From Monocercomonoides exilis (Eukaryota; Preaxostyla; Oxymonadida; Polymastigidae), in NCBI GenBank assembly GCA_001643675.2, contig LSRY02000016.1, positions 744,001 through 808,000 of the forward strand: a stretch of DNA of 64,000 bases. Reading direction: 5' to 3'. The translations under genes were made by a program, and so were the position numbers. Below are positions 34,901 through 45,443 of the stretch, piece after piece. Each line of letters starts with the position of its first letter. The first letter of the stretch is position 1. The notes under the pieces are model-generated. The model was not told where the DNA came from. It worked only from the letters and a program-made list of their open reading frames with translations, and did no database searches.

Positions 34901-37112
34901 ACAAATGCAGTCATCCTTCCATTGATAACTTTGTTCATTACAAATTCCAAATTAGTCATTTCAAATGATTTTGTGCACTCAATAATACCATTTTGATTTA
35001 TTTCCCCTCCATCCTTCACATCAACCTTCATCTTCTTTCCCGCTGTTACTGCTTTTCCTATCAAGCTCACATCATAAGAAAGCACTTTCATTTCACTTTG
35101 TATTGATGATTCAGTAGAAACCTCAACTGCCTGCATGTTTTCCTCAACTCGACTGGTCACACAATAATCAATGGATTGACACCCAAACTTCTCAAATCCA
35201 TAGTAAGTGTGATCCAATGCCATATCTCCTTTCCCATCAACTGTTAACTTTAATGCGATTGATCGTAAGAACACAAACAGCGGAATCACTTCATCTTCAT
35301 TCCCATCCTCGCTCCCACACAACTTTGTAACATCTGAAGGAATCACACTTGAATCAAAAAATTTGAAGGAGTAAGCATTCACTTTTGTTCCAAGCAATAT
35401 CGTTGAATCGCAACAAACTAACATATCCTTCCCATATTGTGCATCATTCAGCGATGAAGATGTCGATGAAAACTTAACATTTTCCGCAATTTCCATCTTG
35501 CAGTTCGGACTCGCCATTGTCAGCATCATTCCTCCGCCTCTTCCTTTGGTTCCTCCTCCGTTGTTCTTCGCCTCGCATGAATCGATTGTGCTAGTCCCAT
35601 TCGCAACAACACTTCCATCTCCATCCAAGCTCACGCATATCCCTCCTCCTTTTCCAATCTCTTGTGATGTCCCTTGGCAGTTGCAGTTTATCACAGTGCA
35701 CGTTTCAATCACAACAATCCCAACCTTTCGCTCTCCTCCCCCAAACTGTGTTCCAACTGCTCCTTTTATTAGCCCCCCGTCTCCATTAATCTTTCTAACG
35801 TTTGCTACGTTGCATCCTTTGAAATACACAACACTCACACCCGCCACAAACTCAACAAATGAATGCCCATCAAATGTCAAACCTTCTCTGATTTCAAATT
35901 GCTCCATTCTCGGTTTTCCTGACAACGCATTTACAAAGCTGTGTCCAATAGATTGGCCAACAATATTGTCTGGTGAATTTACTAACGAGTTGTCTGTGAT
36001 ATTGAACGATAAGGAATGTACCGAAATCATCGTCGATGCACTGGATAGAGCAAATGGAATGCTAAATTTGATATTTTTAATATAACATCTGCTTTGCACA
36101 TCGATCAAGAATTCTGCAGATTCAAAATTTTCTGGTGCTTTCACCCCAACTTCCATCCCTTTTGTCTCACATGAAATCTCCCATTCATGTCCATCTGTCA
36201 TTCCAACCTCTTCAGCAAGCTCATATCCTGAATCCAATTCGATCTTCTTGTTTGTGTCTGCATATCTCACCTGCGCTGCATGAGTGATGGTGGCACACGG
36301 ATAATAGTCAAATCCACAAAACCAAGAGTCGTATCCACCCAGCCCATCCTTCCCTTTCCCCACATGTGCTGCATCTGGATATGAATCCAAATACGCATTC
36401 AGTGGGAACAGCCCCATTGTCGTGTCACTCCGGTCATATCCCACCAGCTCATTGTATTTTTAATTGTCATGCTGGACATTCAGCGTTGAGGTTGTTATAC
36501 CCCAGTTCTCAGAATCACCCCCATTCACAAACACATTATTTCCCCCAGATTTCGCGGTGCAGCCTGTAAAGTCCACAGATACGATCAAGGAGTTAATCGA
36601 GTTATCAGCCAGATCTGGCATTATCCCGCCACCATATCCGCTGCACTTGCATCTGTTGAATTTTGTTGCTTCGTTTGCTGGAGCTGATGAAGTCCCCACC
36701 CGCAACTTGCTTGATGATTCCAACTCGACCTTGATCCCACCACCACTTCCAGCCTTGCACTTGCAATCTTAGATTGTTTCATTCTTGACCACAAACGTCT
36801 CTCCTGCCTTCACACTTTAGTGCCATAACCACCCCATCTCCTTTTGTCAACTTCACATTCATCACCTTCAAGTTCGCAATCATGCTCTCTCCAGATGCTG
36901 TGGCTGTCAGATACAATGCAGATGAAAACAATGACAGCGATGATGAAGAAGAAGGAGAAGATCGATTCAGCTCAGAGAACAATGATTTTGAAACATTCAT
37001 ATTTATGATCTTGACATCAACCATCGACAACAGTGACAGCTGCACCACAAACATTGAAGACGATATCTCATTTTCTGAAGAAACTCTCTTAGTTTTTTCA
37101 ATAAGCTTTTGT
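31918..37112 (-). pseudogene. Second beta-helix receptor gene, decayed by nonsense codons, both ends missing
   Basis: From about 36822 down to 31918 a single reading frame of about 1630 codons is kept without any net frameshift, yet holds nine stop codons: TAA at 36769, 36460, 34837 and 33076; TAG at 34729; TGA at 34627, 34600, 34378 and 32842. One frameshift near 36822 links it to an upstream piece reaching about 37112. Features match the intact 2731-aa receptor: beta-helix turns (KAGSGGGIKVE, CSGYGGGIMPD), module motifs CGYSEAPCSSI (about 34060), CGFDYYPCATI (about 36310) and YGFEKFGCQSI (about 35190), plus YLWDNWS and SSYDRS-like boundaries. Aligned to the relative, stops fall where Ser, Trp, Gly or Gln would be expected (e.g. 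FSANTAL versus F-stop-MNEAF). Signal peptide, membrane helix and kinase are absent. Confidence 0.9.
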
Positions 37113-37689
37113 TAAAAAGAGATCCACTCCAATCAAAAACTTCCTGTCAATTTATTCTTTGTTCAAGAATTCACAATGAGACGATTCTAAAATCTGTTGT
37201 TTATCTTTTTATCATTCCAGTCTCCTGTTCTGATGATTAAGGTTGTAATATGTGCATAATTCTTAGAACATCAATATTCGCGTAGAAGTTATAAATCGAA
37301 TTAAGTTGCATTCCAATAATTCATGATTATATGTGAAACATGCTGATGGCTAAATAACTCATAATTTCATAAATCGATAAAAATGAAGCTCTCCATTTTT
37401 CCAGCTATTTTGTGTGTGAGTGTGGCAAAAGGTTACTCTTTTTTTTGTATTGATTTAACTTCAAAATTTTCGTCTGTCATTATTGCTGGATATTAATTTT
37501 GATATATTCTAAACTTCAATTCCATAAAAAGAAAAGGAAAAAAAGAACAATACACACGGTAGAACATATGCAAAACACATTCTCAGAAGGTTTGATCAGT
37601 AAAAACGATCGCGTCAATGAAAAAATTTGAAATTTGAAAAATTCGTCTTCTTTAAAATGGGTATGGTCATAATAATTTTTTATTTATGT
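37113..37689. other. AT-rich spacer
   Basis: Lies between the receptor pseudogene and the 160-bp inverted arm. No signal peptide exon for the receptor could be recognised. Confidence 0.5.
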
Positions 37690-37849
37690 GTTATCGATCA
37701 AAATTTTTGAATTTAATATTTAAAAGTTTTATACTATTGTTTTTTGAATTTTTGAGATTATACAGAGATAATAAATTATAACAATCAATAATATTGTAAA
37801 ATTTTATTAAAGACAGTGAAATTCGCAACTGGTTCAATTTAGACCTATG
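37690..37849 (-). repeat. 160-bp repeat, right arm of the long inverted pair
   Basis: Reverse complement of 29401-29560 with only a few mismatches. No transposase is attached on its outer side. It is immediately followed at 37851 by a fragment of the fold-back element. Confidence 0.9.
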
Positions 37850-37850
37850 C

Positions 37851-37966
37851 CCATTTTTTTTAACAACATGCTAACATTAAACTGATTGTTTCTTTGTAAA
37901 TATAATGAAATGAAAAAAATAAAAATGTGATATGAAAAACATATACATTAATAATGAAATGTTGAA
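37851..37966 (+). repeat. Fragment of the 6055-7064 fold-back element
   Basis: Matches the inner left arm and start of the loop (about 6375-6497), including TTTAACAACATGCTAACAT and CTGATTGTTTCTTTGTAAAT, with scattered mismatches. It is truncated exactly at the 160-bp arm. Confidence 0.8.
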
Positions 37967-38087
37967 AAAAAAATAACACATTTATTTTCCACATTTGCCA
38001 AGAACTTAACAATGTCACAAATGTTTGATCGAAGATCTAATATTGTTGGGACCATTTGGCTGTTCTAGACATATCGAAAATAAATGT

Positions 38088-38150
38088 AAGTCTTTGCGAC
38101 AATTATATTTTTTGTGTTTTGTGTCGGTCGAAATATCAACTTTTGTCGAG

Positions 38151-38190
<40 letters not shown>
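38088..38190. repeat. Possible solo TIR (AAGTCTTTGCGACA) and 38-bp poly-T run
   Basis: AAGTCTTTGCGACA resembles the ends of the 10-bp-duplication family. It is followed by GTCGGTCG and GTCGAG motifs and by 38 consecutive T at 38153-38190. No partner end or duplication was found. Confidence 0.4.
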
Positions 38191-38727
38191 CGCAAATGAA
38201 CAAAGAGTAAAATAACAGTGAATTAAATTTATCTATTTTTGGTTTTATTGTTTCTATAAAAACTTTTCGAAAATTTTCATAACAATATTATTATTAATAA
38301 ATTGATCATGTTGATATGGGATTGATCAATGTTGTTTTTTATTTCAACTATGACCTATCAATTAACAGATGTTGTTAACCGCAGTTCTCACTTATATTTG
38401 AAAGAAGTTTCAGCCATCATAGTTTGTTTTTTGTTAAATGGAGAAGTTATTTTTTAACAAATCCTTGTTTATTATTGTATCTATTTTTTGTATCATTTTG
38501 GTTTTGTCATTATTAATGTTGTTTTCAACTTTCATTATTTCTATTGATTTCAAACTATAAAAGGTGAAATTTCTGATTTGATTTACACTTGTCAACAATG
38601 AGAAAAAAATTGAAGAATCAAAGTTGATTGATTTATTTCGCAAGCTCAACTTTCCTCACGTTCTTATGATGTTATATTGAAGGAAAAAATACAGAAAAGA
38701 GCGATTGAAGAAATTTAATGGATAAAT

Positions 38728-38967
38728 GGGTAATTATTTTTGAAAAGTCGCAAATGTTTAATTTTCATAAAAATCAAAAATTTCATATCTTGATCAAATT
38801 TCGGTTCCCGCTCATGTTACTTCACAGGAATGTGTTAAATATTATTGTCAAATTATATCCTCCGCTTTGGTAAAGTTACATGAGCGGGAACCGAAATTTG
38901 ATCAAGATATGAAATTTTTGATTTTTATGAAAATTAAACATTTGCGACTTTTCAAAAATTATTACCC
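38728..38967. mobile_element. 240-bp MITE with 93-bp inverted arms
   Basis: Arms 38728-38820 and 38875-38967 are inverted and nearly identical (GGGTAATTATTTTTGAAAAG... GGTTCCCGCTCATG). AAAT stands directly outside both ends (38724-38727 and 38968-38971), a possible short target duplication. The GGGT end is shared with the other MITEs of this window. Confidence 0.85.
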
Positions 38968-39537
38968 AAATAATCATTTCATGAATTTAATAATAGAAAT
39001 TGTTTGTGTTATTGTTCATTATCATATTTTTGTCATAATGAAATCGATTCATCTTTAAGATTTTAAAAGAGAAATGGAAAAAAGAAGAGCGTCGAAGGAA
39101 ATTGAAAAGCATTTGTTTTTTAAAATGAATAATTTTTGGATTAAATGAAAGTTATTTCCGATTTTTCTGATAGCTTGTTGGCAAAGAGCAGAAATTCAGA
39201 AGTCAAAATTTTCACGATTTAGATAATATTTCAAGCTGGTTGCATGAAAAAGCAGAAGAAAAATGAAATAATGAAATGGTGTGACTTGATTATTTTTCTC
39301 CAAGTGTCTTCTTCATTTTTCTTAATTCAAAACAAATTTTAATTTCTATCAAGAATAAATATTATCAATTGTTTCATTAAAAAGCCTAGTCAATGTTGTG
39401 CCTTTTTTAATTGAACAAGCTGGTTGTTCATTCGAGTTATTTGCAACATTCTCTTCCGGATTTAGAACATTTCAAAAGATATGGAAATGAGGTCACACAA
39501 AAAGCAAAAAGTTACAGATGAACAGATCATGATCTGA

Positions 39538-40030
39538 ATGATTTTAAGAACGCTTCACTCGTTTGATCAGAAAATGGAATGGCCAAAGCTCAACAATTTG
39601 GATTTTCGCACAATTTTCTTTTCAGAAAATGGTTATACGCATTTTCAAGCATTCTTGTTGTTCTTTGGACTGGGATTTATCATCGATCTCTTCATTGACA
39701 ATTGTTTTTTTTTCCTCCGATATCTTACTGATGAGCGAGAGATTCACAGATTCGCCAACTCCTTATATCAGCGTTTGAGGAGGATGATGATTTCAAAAAG
39801 GAGTGTTTGATGTGGAAGGCACACGAGCTGCTGATCAACAAGAAGATGTGTGCAAAGAAGGAGTCAGTTGTGTTCCTGATTGGGATGATGCTGTGGGAGG
39901 GCCTGACTCTTTAAGCACCGTTTGGGGAGCATGAGGTGAACCTGATGGAGATAAAGATTACTACAAGAAAAAGGCAGAAAATATCAGAAACTTGTCTGAA
40001 GCTTTTTTAGGTCGTTTGCAGATTTGAGAT
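39538..40030 (+). pseudogene. Orphan pseudokinase domain of a beta-helix receptor
   Basis: Plus-strand pieces in two frames match the kinase end of the 9545-17740 receptor in order: TLHSFDQKMEWPKLNNLDF with IFFSENGY (compare ALHSFEDEEDELPSLTNLSP, VLFSEH), SISSLTIV, then EEDDDFKKECLMWKAHELLI and FLIGMMLWEGLTL-stop-APFGE (compare WKAPELQI and FSIGMMLWECLTLNIPFGE). There is a frameshift near 39778 and a TAA within LTL-APFGE. The ectodomain and membrane helix are absent upstream. The strand is opposite to the receptor pseudogene 31918-37112, which lacks just this part. Confidence 0.85.
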
Positions 40031-40952
40031 GGTGTGGTTATTTTAAAATAATGCAAAATGTTAAATGAGTTTTGTCATTTTTTAACTGCAATTAAGATAA
40101 TATTTCAACATTATCTTGCTTTCTTATTTATTTGATAATTAATTAATTAATTAATATAAAAAACAATACTCACTTCACATAAACATAATATATCTTGTGA
40201 ATTATCTTTTTAAGTGAGAGTTATCGAATAATAGAGATAAATTTCATTATTTCTTTTGAACTTATCTATATTCAATATTTTTTATTTGTTATTTCCAATA
40301 AAAATCTTTATTTAATTGCATTCACATATAAAAACAATTATTTCACAAATGTTGATTCTATAATAAACCATTGAAGCATTATTTCAAAGTTGAATCCACT
40401 TGAACTATTAAACTGGATGAACAAAAGGGTCTTTTGTTGCAAACAAACTATCTTTTGATTGGCGATATGAAAAAATACAATTACTCAGAAAATATTAGAT
40501 GAATTGTAATTAAAATCAGTTATGAAAATCGCTTTTCATTCTGAAGAATGAAAAACGTCCGAACACAATATAAAAGTTCAACAAACGTTGTTTAATGGAT
40601 TTCAGTGTATAACAAGCATCTGAAAACGGAGTTGATAAATAAATTAATGAGAGCAAACATATTTACACACTGAAATAAAGTTTTTGATTGGAAGTTTGAA
40701 AGAATATTTAACATTCCTCGTATTTGTAACTCACAATTCCACTTATTCACAATAAGATTCTTCTTTAAATGACAAATATCGAAAGTTTGTGTCAAAAACA
40801 GTTCAGAAAAATAATAATTGCAAACTTTGTTAAACAAACCTCATTGTTTGGCAAGAAATTTCATATGAATTCAAATATATTCAAAATTCTTCACTGAAAT
40901 GAAAAAAGATAGCTATAGCAGTCGAATGTTTTATTTTCAAAAATATAGACAT
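40031..40952. other. AT-rich spacer
   Basis: No gene seen. The left end of the hAT element should lie here or nearby but was not identified. Confidence 0.5.
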
Positions 40953-43936
40953 CTACAATAAAAGCAATGCGTTGAGCGTTTCTGGTGCAAGCGAGTACCT
41001 TCTATCTCCAACAATTCGTCTCAGGCCAGAGAAAATTCTTTCACAAGATGCTTCGCTGCACGGAAACATCGTCAACGAATAACAAATGTTTGCAAAAATT
41101 GTGGATATTGTTCCTTGCTTTGAAATTTCAGAATAGAAAATTTGAGTATTAGTATGTTCCACGTTTTGAGTATAATCCAGTAACATTGATGAAAATAAAG
41201 CTCTAATGCTCTCAATTTGACTAGAATCTTTCAAACAAGAAATTTTGGATAAATAATCATTGAATGCTGACTTCAATCGAAGAAACCAGTCCATGCAAAT
41301 AGATTGTTGGATTTTTGAAAGTGCTTTCTTTATGTGTTCTGTTGTCTTCGTGCAGTCTGTAATAATAAATTCATTCACACCGAGTTCTTCAACATCATTA
41401 TCATCTTTTGAAATGCTTTTTTCATTTTCTGAACATTCATCTTCTTTTTTTTGTTTGAATTTAATTGTGAATCACTTTCTTCGATATGTGAGTGTTTATT
41501 TCTTGTTTCATAAATTGATAATTCATGTTTGCTTCGTTCACAAATGTTTGATCCTTCCTCATATTCATCATCCGCCGAATCGTTTTCTGCTTGAATAATG
41601 CCTGTTTCATCAAAATCAATTTCATCAAAAATATTATCTTCATTAGTAATAACTTCTTTTTCGATAAGTGTGTTTTCTTTCAAAAGAGCTAATAAATGGA
41701 GCAAACTGTTATTTGGTGAGTTGGTTGGTGAAGTTGATGATATAGAGTGCAAATCTTTTGGAGGCGGCTGAAGTTGAACTTGCGTTTCGGTAATTGCTTC
41801 TGCTATTCTGTCTTTTTCTGGGCATATATACTGTAGAGCAGAATAAAAAGTCTCAACTGATAATGGAGAAGAGAATATTGTGTGAGGAAAATTTGTTGGA
41901 AAATTAATTCTTTCATTCTTCGAAAAAAATGAAAGCGCATATTGTTTGTCTGTAAAAAATACATTTTCGCTGGTTTTATCTTCCATTACATGAGAAAGTG
42001 TTCGTAACTTTTTCTGTTGACTCTTTGAAGATGCAGTATTTGGAACTTTAGAAGGACAAAGAAAGACCGAGTCACTTGGAATTATATCTTTTGTGGATTG
42101 AATAGATGAATCGCAACGCATCCTTTGAATTTAAGTTTGATCCAAATCCTTTGAAAACACTGATGAACATTTTATTAACATGCATTTTTCTTTCTATATC
42201 ACAAACTCTGTTGAATAAGACTTTGAAAACAAACCGTTTCTATAGTCAAGAATACCAAGTGGAGTTAAGGAATGAGCCAAAGAAATTTGATCTCCTCGTT
42301 CTTTCCCTAAAAATGAATTGAACAGTTGGATTGCAATAAAGCAAACTCCATATTGCCAATCGGGGGAAGAATATTCCTCAAGATCTTGTAACCACATGTA
42401 TTGCGCAATTGATTTAAGGATAATTGGAAACACATCTCCAAGCTTTGTGTCGTCTTTTTCAAAGAACAATTGCAGTTGTTTCAGAGGTATTAGTAATAAT
42501 TCACATCGGATCACGTCATCTATTTTGACTTTGCAGAAATAGTCTGTAAATGAGATATTGTGTATATTTTTTGTAATAAAAAAACAGATTTCAAAAAGAC
42601 ATATCCATCTTGTTTCAATGAATGAAGGGCATTTCGGAAAAAATGGATTTTTTGTGGACTCGTTTCTGGAAATTTTAGAAAATGACGTTATTTCTTCCTT
42701 TAATTGAACGAAAAATGAATTATCCTTAAATAGGCGTGCGACAATTAAATTAATCAAATGGTTGCAGCAGTAAACAAATAGAGGAGAAATTTTTTTCCGT
42801 GTTTCTATGATTGAGGTCGACTTTGTTTGATCTGTAAAGCTTTGAATTGCAAGTTTTTGTGGCAGCAAGCCATCCGCGCAAAAGCAGCAAACCTCTCCTT
42901 TCAAATCGGCTATTTCTGAAATAATTTCATTTGCAATATGAAAATAATCGGAAGTTGGAAAGCAAGCCTTTTCAATTTTCCAGAAAATTGGAGATGCCTT
43001 TGTCTGCAACGGAACAATAGTGATGACAGTGTATTTTTTTCCTGCTACAACACCTCCATCCACAATGACGCCAACCATTGAATTATAAATCTTTGTATTT
43101 CAATTGGCAATTCATTTCTCACCTTCTTCATAAATAAGTGCTGTTAGCTTACGATATGTGAGAGTAGGAAATATGGTTGTCGGTGAAAGAGTTGGATTTT
43201 GTTGGGAAGTGATAATTAAAGAAGAAATAAATTTGTTGAATTCATTGGAGAAAGCAGAAAGAAACGCAATATTGCAATGACCAATTAAATGCAAAAAATG
43301 TTCAATTAATGAATCAAATTGAAAATGAGTTGGAACTATTTTCTTTGAAGGAACTTCAGAAAATCTTGTTGAAGATGGATGAAACTTGAAATATGGCAAA
43401 ATCGAAGATGTAGTCGTCAATGCGCATCGATGATTCACAACTTTATCGCATCCTTTTCGTCCGGAAATGGCACAATTTATACCGTGTTTACTGTTTGGAC
43501 ACAAGAAATAAATGTGTCCATCTTTTTTTAATGATCCATCCATCTTGACAGGAGTATATGCCAACCAAAGCTTTCCATCGAAAGTTTCAAAGTGAATTTT
43601 ACCAATTTCTTCTCCAGTATTGTTTGGGTGCTTGTAGACTTGTTTTAAGCAGAAAAATGCAAATTAATCTTTGTGATAATTAATTTGAAACATACAATTT
43701 CCACCATTGAAAGATTTTGTTCTTATTAATTCCACGAATGTGCATTCATTGTTTTTTAATTCCTCAACTTTTCTTTCAAACGCTTCAAGCTGCAAAGATG
43801 AATAATATTTAAAAAAATAAATAATTATGCACGCTGTGATAAAATAAGATTGCCAAACAATATTTTTCGCTGACAAGCATCGTTGTAATTCCAATGGCAA
43901 TTCTTTTATTAAATCATTTTTCGTCATTTCACTCAT
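40953..43936 (-). pseudogene. hAT-family transposase, multi-exon and frameshifted
   Basis: Probable exons follow from MTKNDLIKELPLELQRCLSA near 43930 through FYKHPNNTGEEIGKIHFETF (after a gtatgt intron), a Cys/His part (CPNSKHGINCAISGRKGCDK), the catalytic core (VIVDGGVVAGKKYTVI and CFCADGL, likely the first two Asp) to the C-terminal hAT dimerisation motif SEASCERIFSGLRRIVGDRR YSLAPETL with the catalytic Glu near it. An intron of about 98 nt (gtctta...ttcaaag) joins the pieces at about 42121-42220. In a run of eight T at 41445-41452 the frame slips by one: continuing in the other frame gives EDECSENEKSISKDDNDVEE and the intact C-terminus. So one indel inactivates it, unless a tiny intron lies there. 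An acidic insert precedes the dimerisation domain. Confidence 0.75.
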
Positions 43937-43939
43937 TAT

Positions 43940-44226
43940 TCAAATGATCTCGACAAACCGACTGATCTCAACAGACAGACTGATCTAGACATGATCAAGT
44001 CGAAAAGATCTGTCGATTTGACAACAAAAAAATTCTTTTTGCATTTTCATGTTTTATTATTCATTTTTATAATTCTCAAAATAAATTGAGAAAAAAAAAT
44101 ATTAGAAATTAAATGTTATCCAATTTTTAAAATTTTTCTAATGGAAAAGTCTTAAAAGTGTTTTTAACGTCCATGTCGGTCGGATTGTCGTTTCCGTTTG
44201 ACAAAGTCAGTATGTCGCAAAGGCTT
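43940..44226 (-). repeat. Subterminal-like region with GTCG/CGAC clusters and TIR-like end
   Basis: Directly upstream of the hAT gene lie clusters such as CCGACTGATCTCAACAGACA and GATCTGTCGATTTGAC, and at 44214-44226 GTCGCAAAGGCTT, reverse strand AAGCCTTTGCGAC. Both the end motif and the AGATCAGTCGGT-like clusters also occur in the 5.1-kb element (56943-57262). It may be the 5' end of the hAT element. Confidence 0.45.
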
Positions 44227-44448
44227 GCCTGAGCTATTCTTCACTCTGTCGAGCCTGCCAATAAACATTGAATTTAAAAAAAAATATCATTAAAATTATT
44301 CAACTTTCATTGTTTTTCTTTTCAATTAGTTAAAATCTGTTTTCAATCTCTTTTTTCACATTCTTCCGAATTTTCCTTTTTTCACAATATAAATATCATT
44401 CAAATGATATTCTTTTCTTTTGAAAATCTTTCTAATTCTTTAATCTTC

Positions 44449-44621
44449 CACCATTTTTTCTTTATACATCATTTTATCCATTTCTTTTTCATCAAAGGTG
44501 CTAAGAGCAGCCGAACAAAGTTTACCATCATTATTTGAGAAATGCAAATAATTATTCATTCCATTGAGAGTTAGCTTTCCCCATATAGTATTTTCCATCT
44601 GTGTGTGTCAGAAATTTTTAA

Positions 44622-44658
<37 letters not shown>

Positions 44659-44990
44659 AATTAATTAAATAAAAAATTTAGTTAAATACTTTAAAAAGAA
44701 ATGTTCCGTTTTACATTTTGTTTCAATTGCTTTTGTTAATTGCGAAGAAGAAGAAGCCGACGCTGATGAAGAAGAAGCTGATTCAAAAGAAGAAATATCA
44801 CTTTCAGACAAAAAAATAGTTGAATTGTCGGAATCGATATTAAATAAATAAGTGTGAAAATAACAACAATAAAAATCAATTAAATCATAAATAGTGTTAA
44901 TTTCTTTGTTTCTTAAATAATGATTTAAAATGTTTGTTAACAATCCAAACTCACTGTCAAAGTCGTTTTTACCGTGATGTTCAGAAAAAA
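44449..44990 (-). CDS. Hypothetical protein, at least two exons, boundaries uncertain
   Basis: An exon-like frame over about 44700-44990 reads EHHGKNDFDSEFGLLTNILN... YDLIDFYCCYFHTYLF and an acidic Ser-rich end with SESDISSFESASSSSASASS. A second one at 44449-44590 reads MENTIWGKLTLNGMNNYLHF to KMVED-stop. Between them lies a probable intron with a (TAAA)n repeat at 44620-44655 and a CACACACAG acceptor; I could not find a donor giving a perfect phase. No start and no homolog are recognised. It could be part of another transposon. Confidence 0.3.
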
Positions 44991-45117
44991 CGACAATGAA
45001 CAGTGTTTGTTTTTAAACAAAATTGAATTTGGAGCAAACAATGAATTCAAAAAATGCGAATTACGGAAATGTGGACCGTTATCGTAAAAAATAAAATAAA
45101 ATAAAATAAATAAATGA

Positions 45118-45120
<3 letters not shown>

Positions 45121-45158
<38 letters not shown>

Positions 45159-45173
45159 AGAGAGAGAGAGAGA
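45121..45173. repeat. Poly-A (35) followed by (GA)n
   Basis: Homopolymer 45121-45155 continues into about nine GA units. It is preceded by (AAAAT)n-like sequence. Confidence 0.95.
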
Positions 45174-45443
45174 AAGCAGTAAATTATGTAACCTAAGTTT
45201 GGTAAAACCGAAATTATGATCCACTCACATGTTGACTTATCTTACTGGGAAAAAAAAATTTAAATACACTTTAAAACATATAGAACTTTTTCAAAACAAT
45301 ATCAATAAAAATATATAACAATAAGAATTTGATTTCAAAAGAAATATTTTTCTTAAAACTAACTTGTGAAGTCAGCGGAACATTAAGCGTGCTCTAGCGC
45401 ACGTGCAATAATAATTGAACAATCACGATTAAAGAAATAATTT

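Noticed and set aside
31918-37112. Use of TAA/TAG as Gln codons (as in some oxymonads) to explain stops in the receptor pseudogene and Merlin copy
   Set aside because: Four of the nine receptor stops are TGA; intact genes end in TAA or TGA at the expected protein ends, without in-frame TAA/TAG; aligned residues at stops include Ser, Trp and Gly.
38088-44226. A 6.1-kb element between the two AAG(T/C)CTTTGCGAC motifs
   Set aside because: The motifs face each other correctly but have no target duplication and enclose unrelated repeats; treated as separate remnants.
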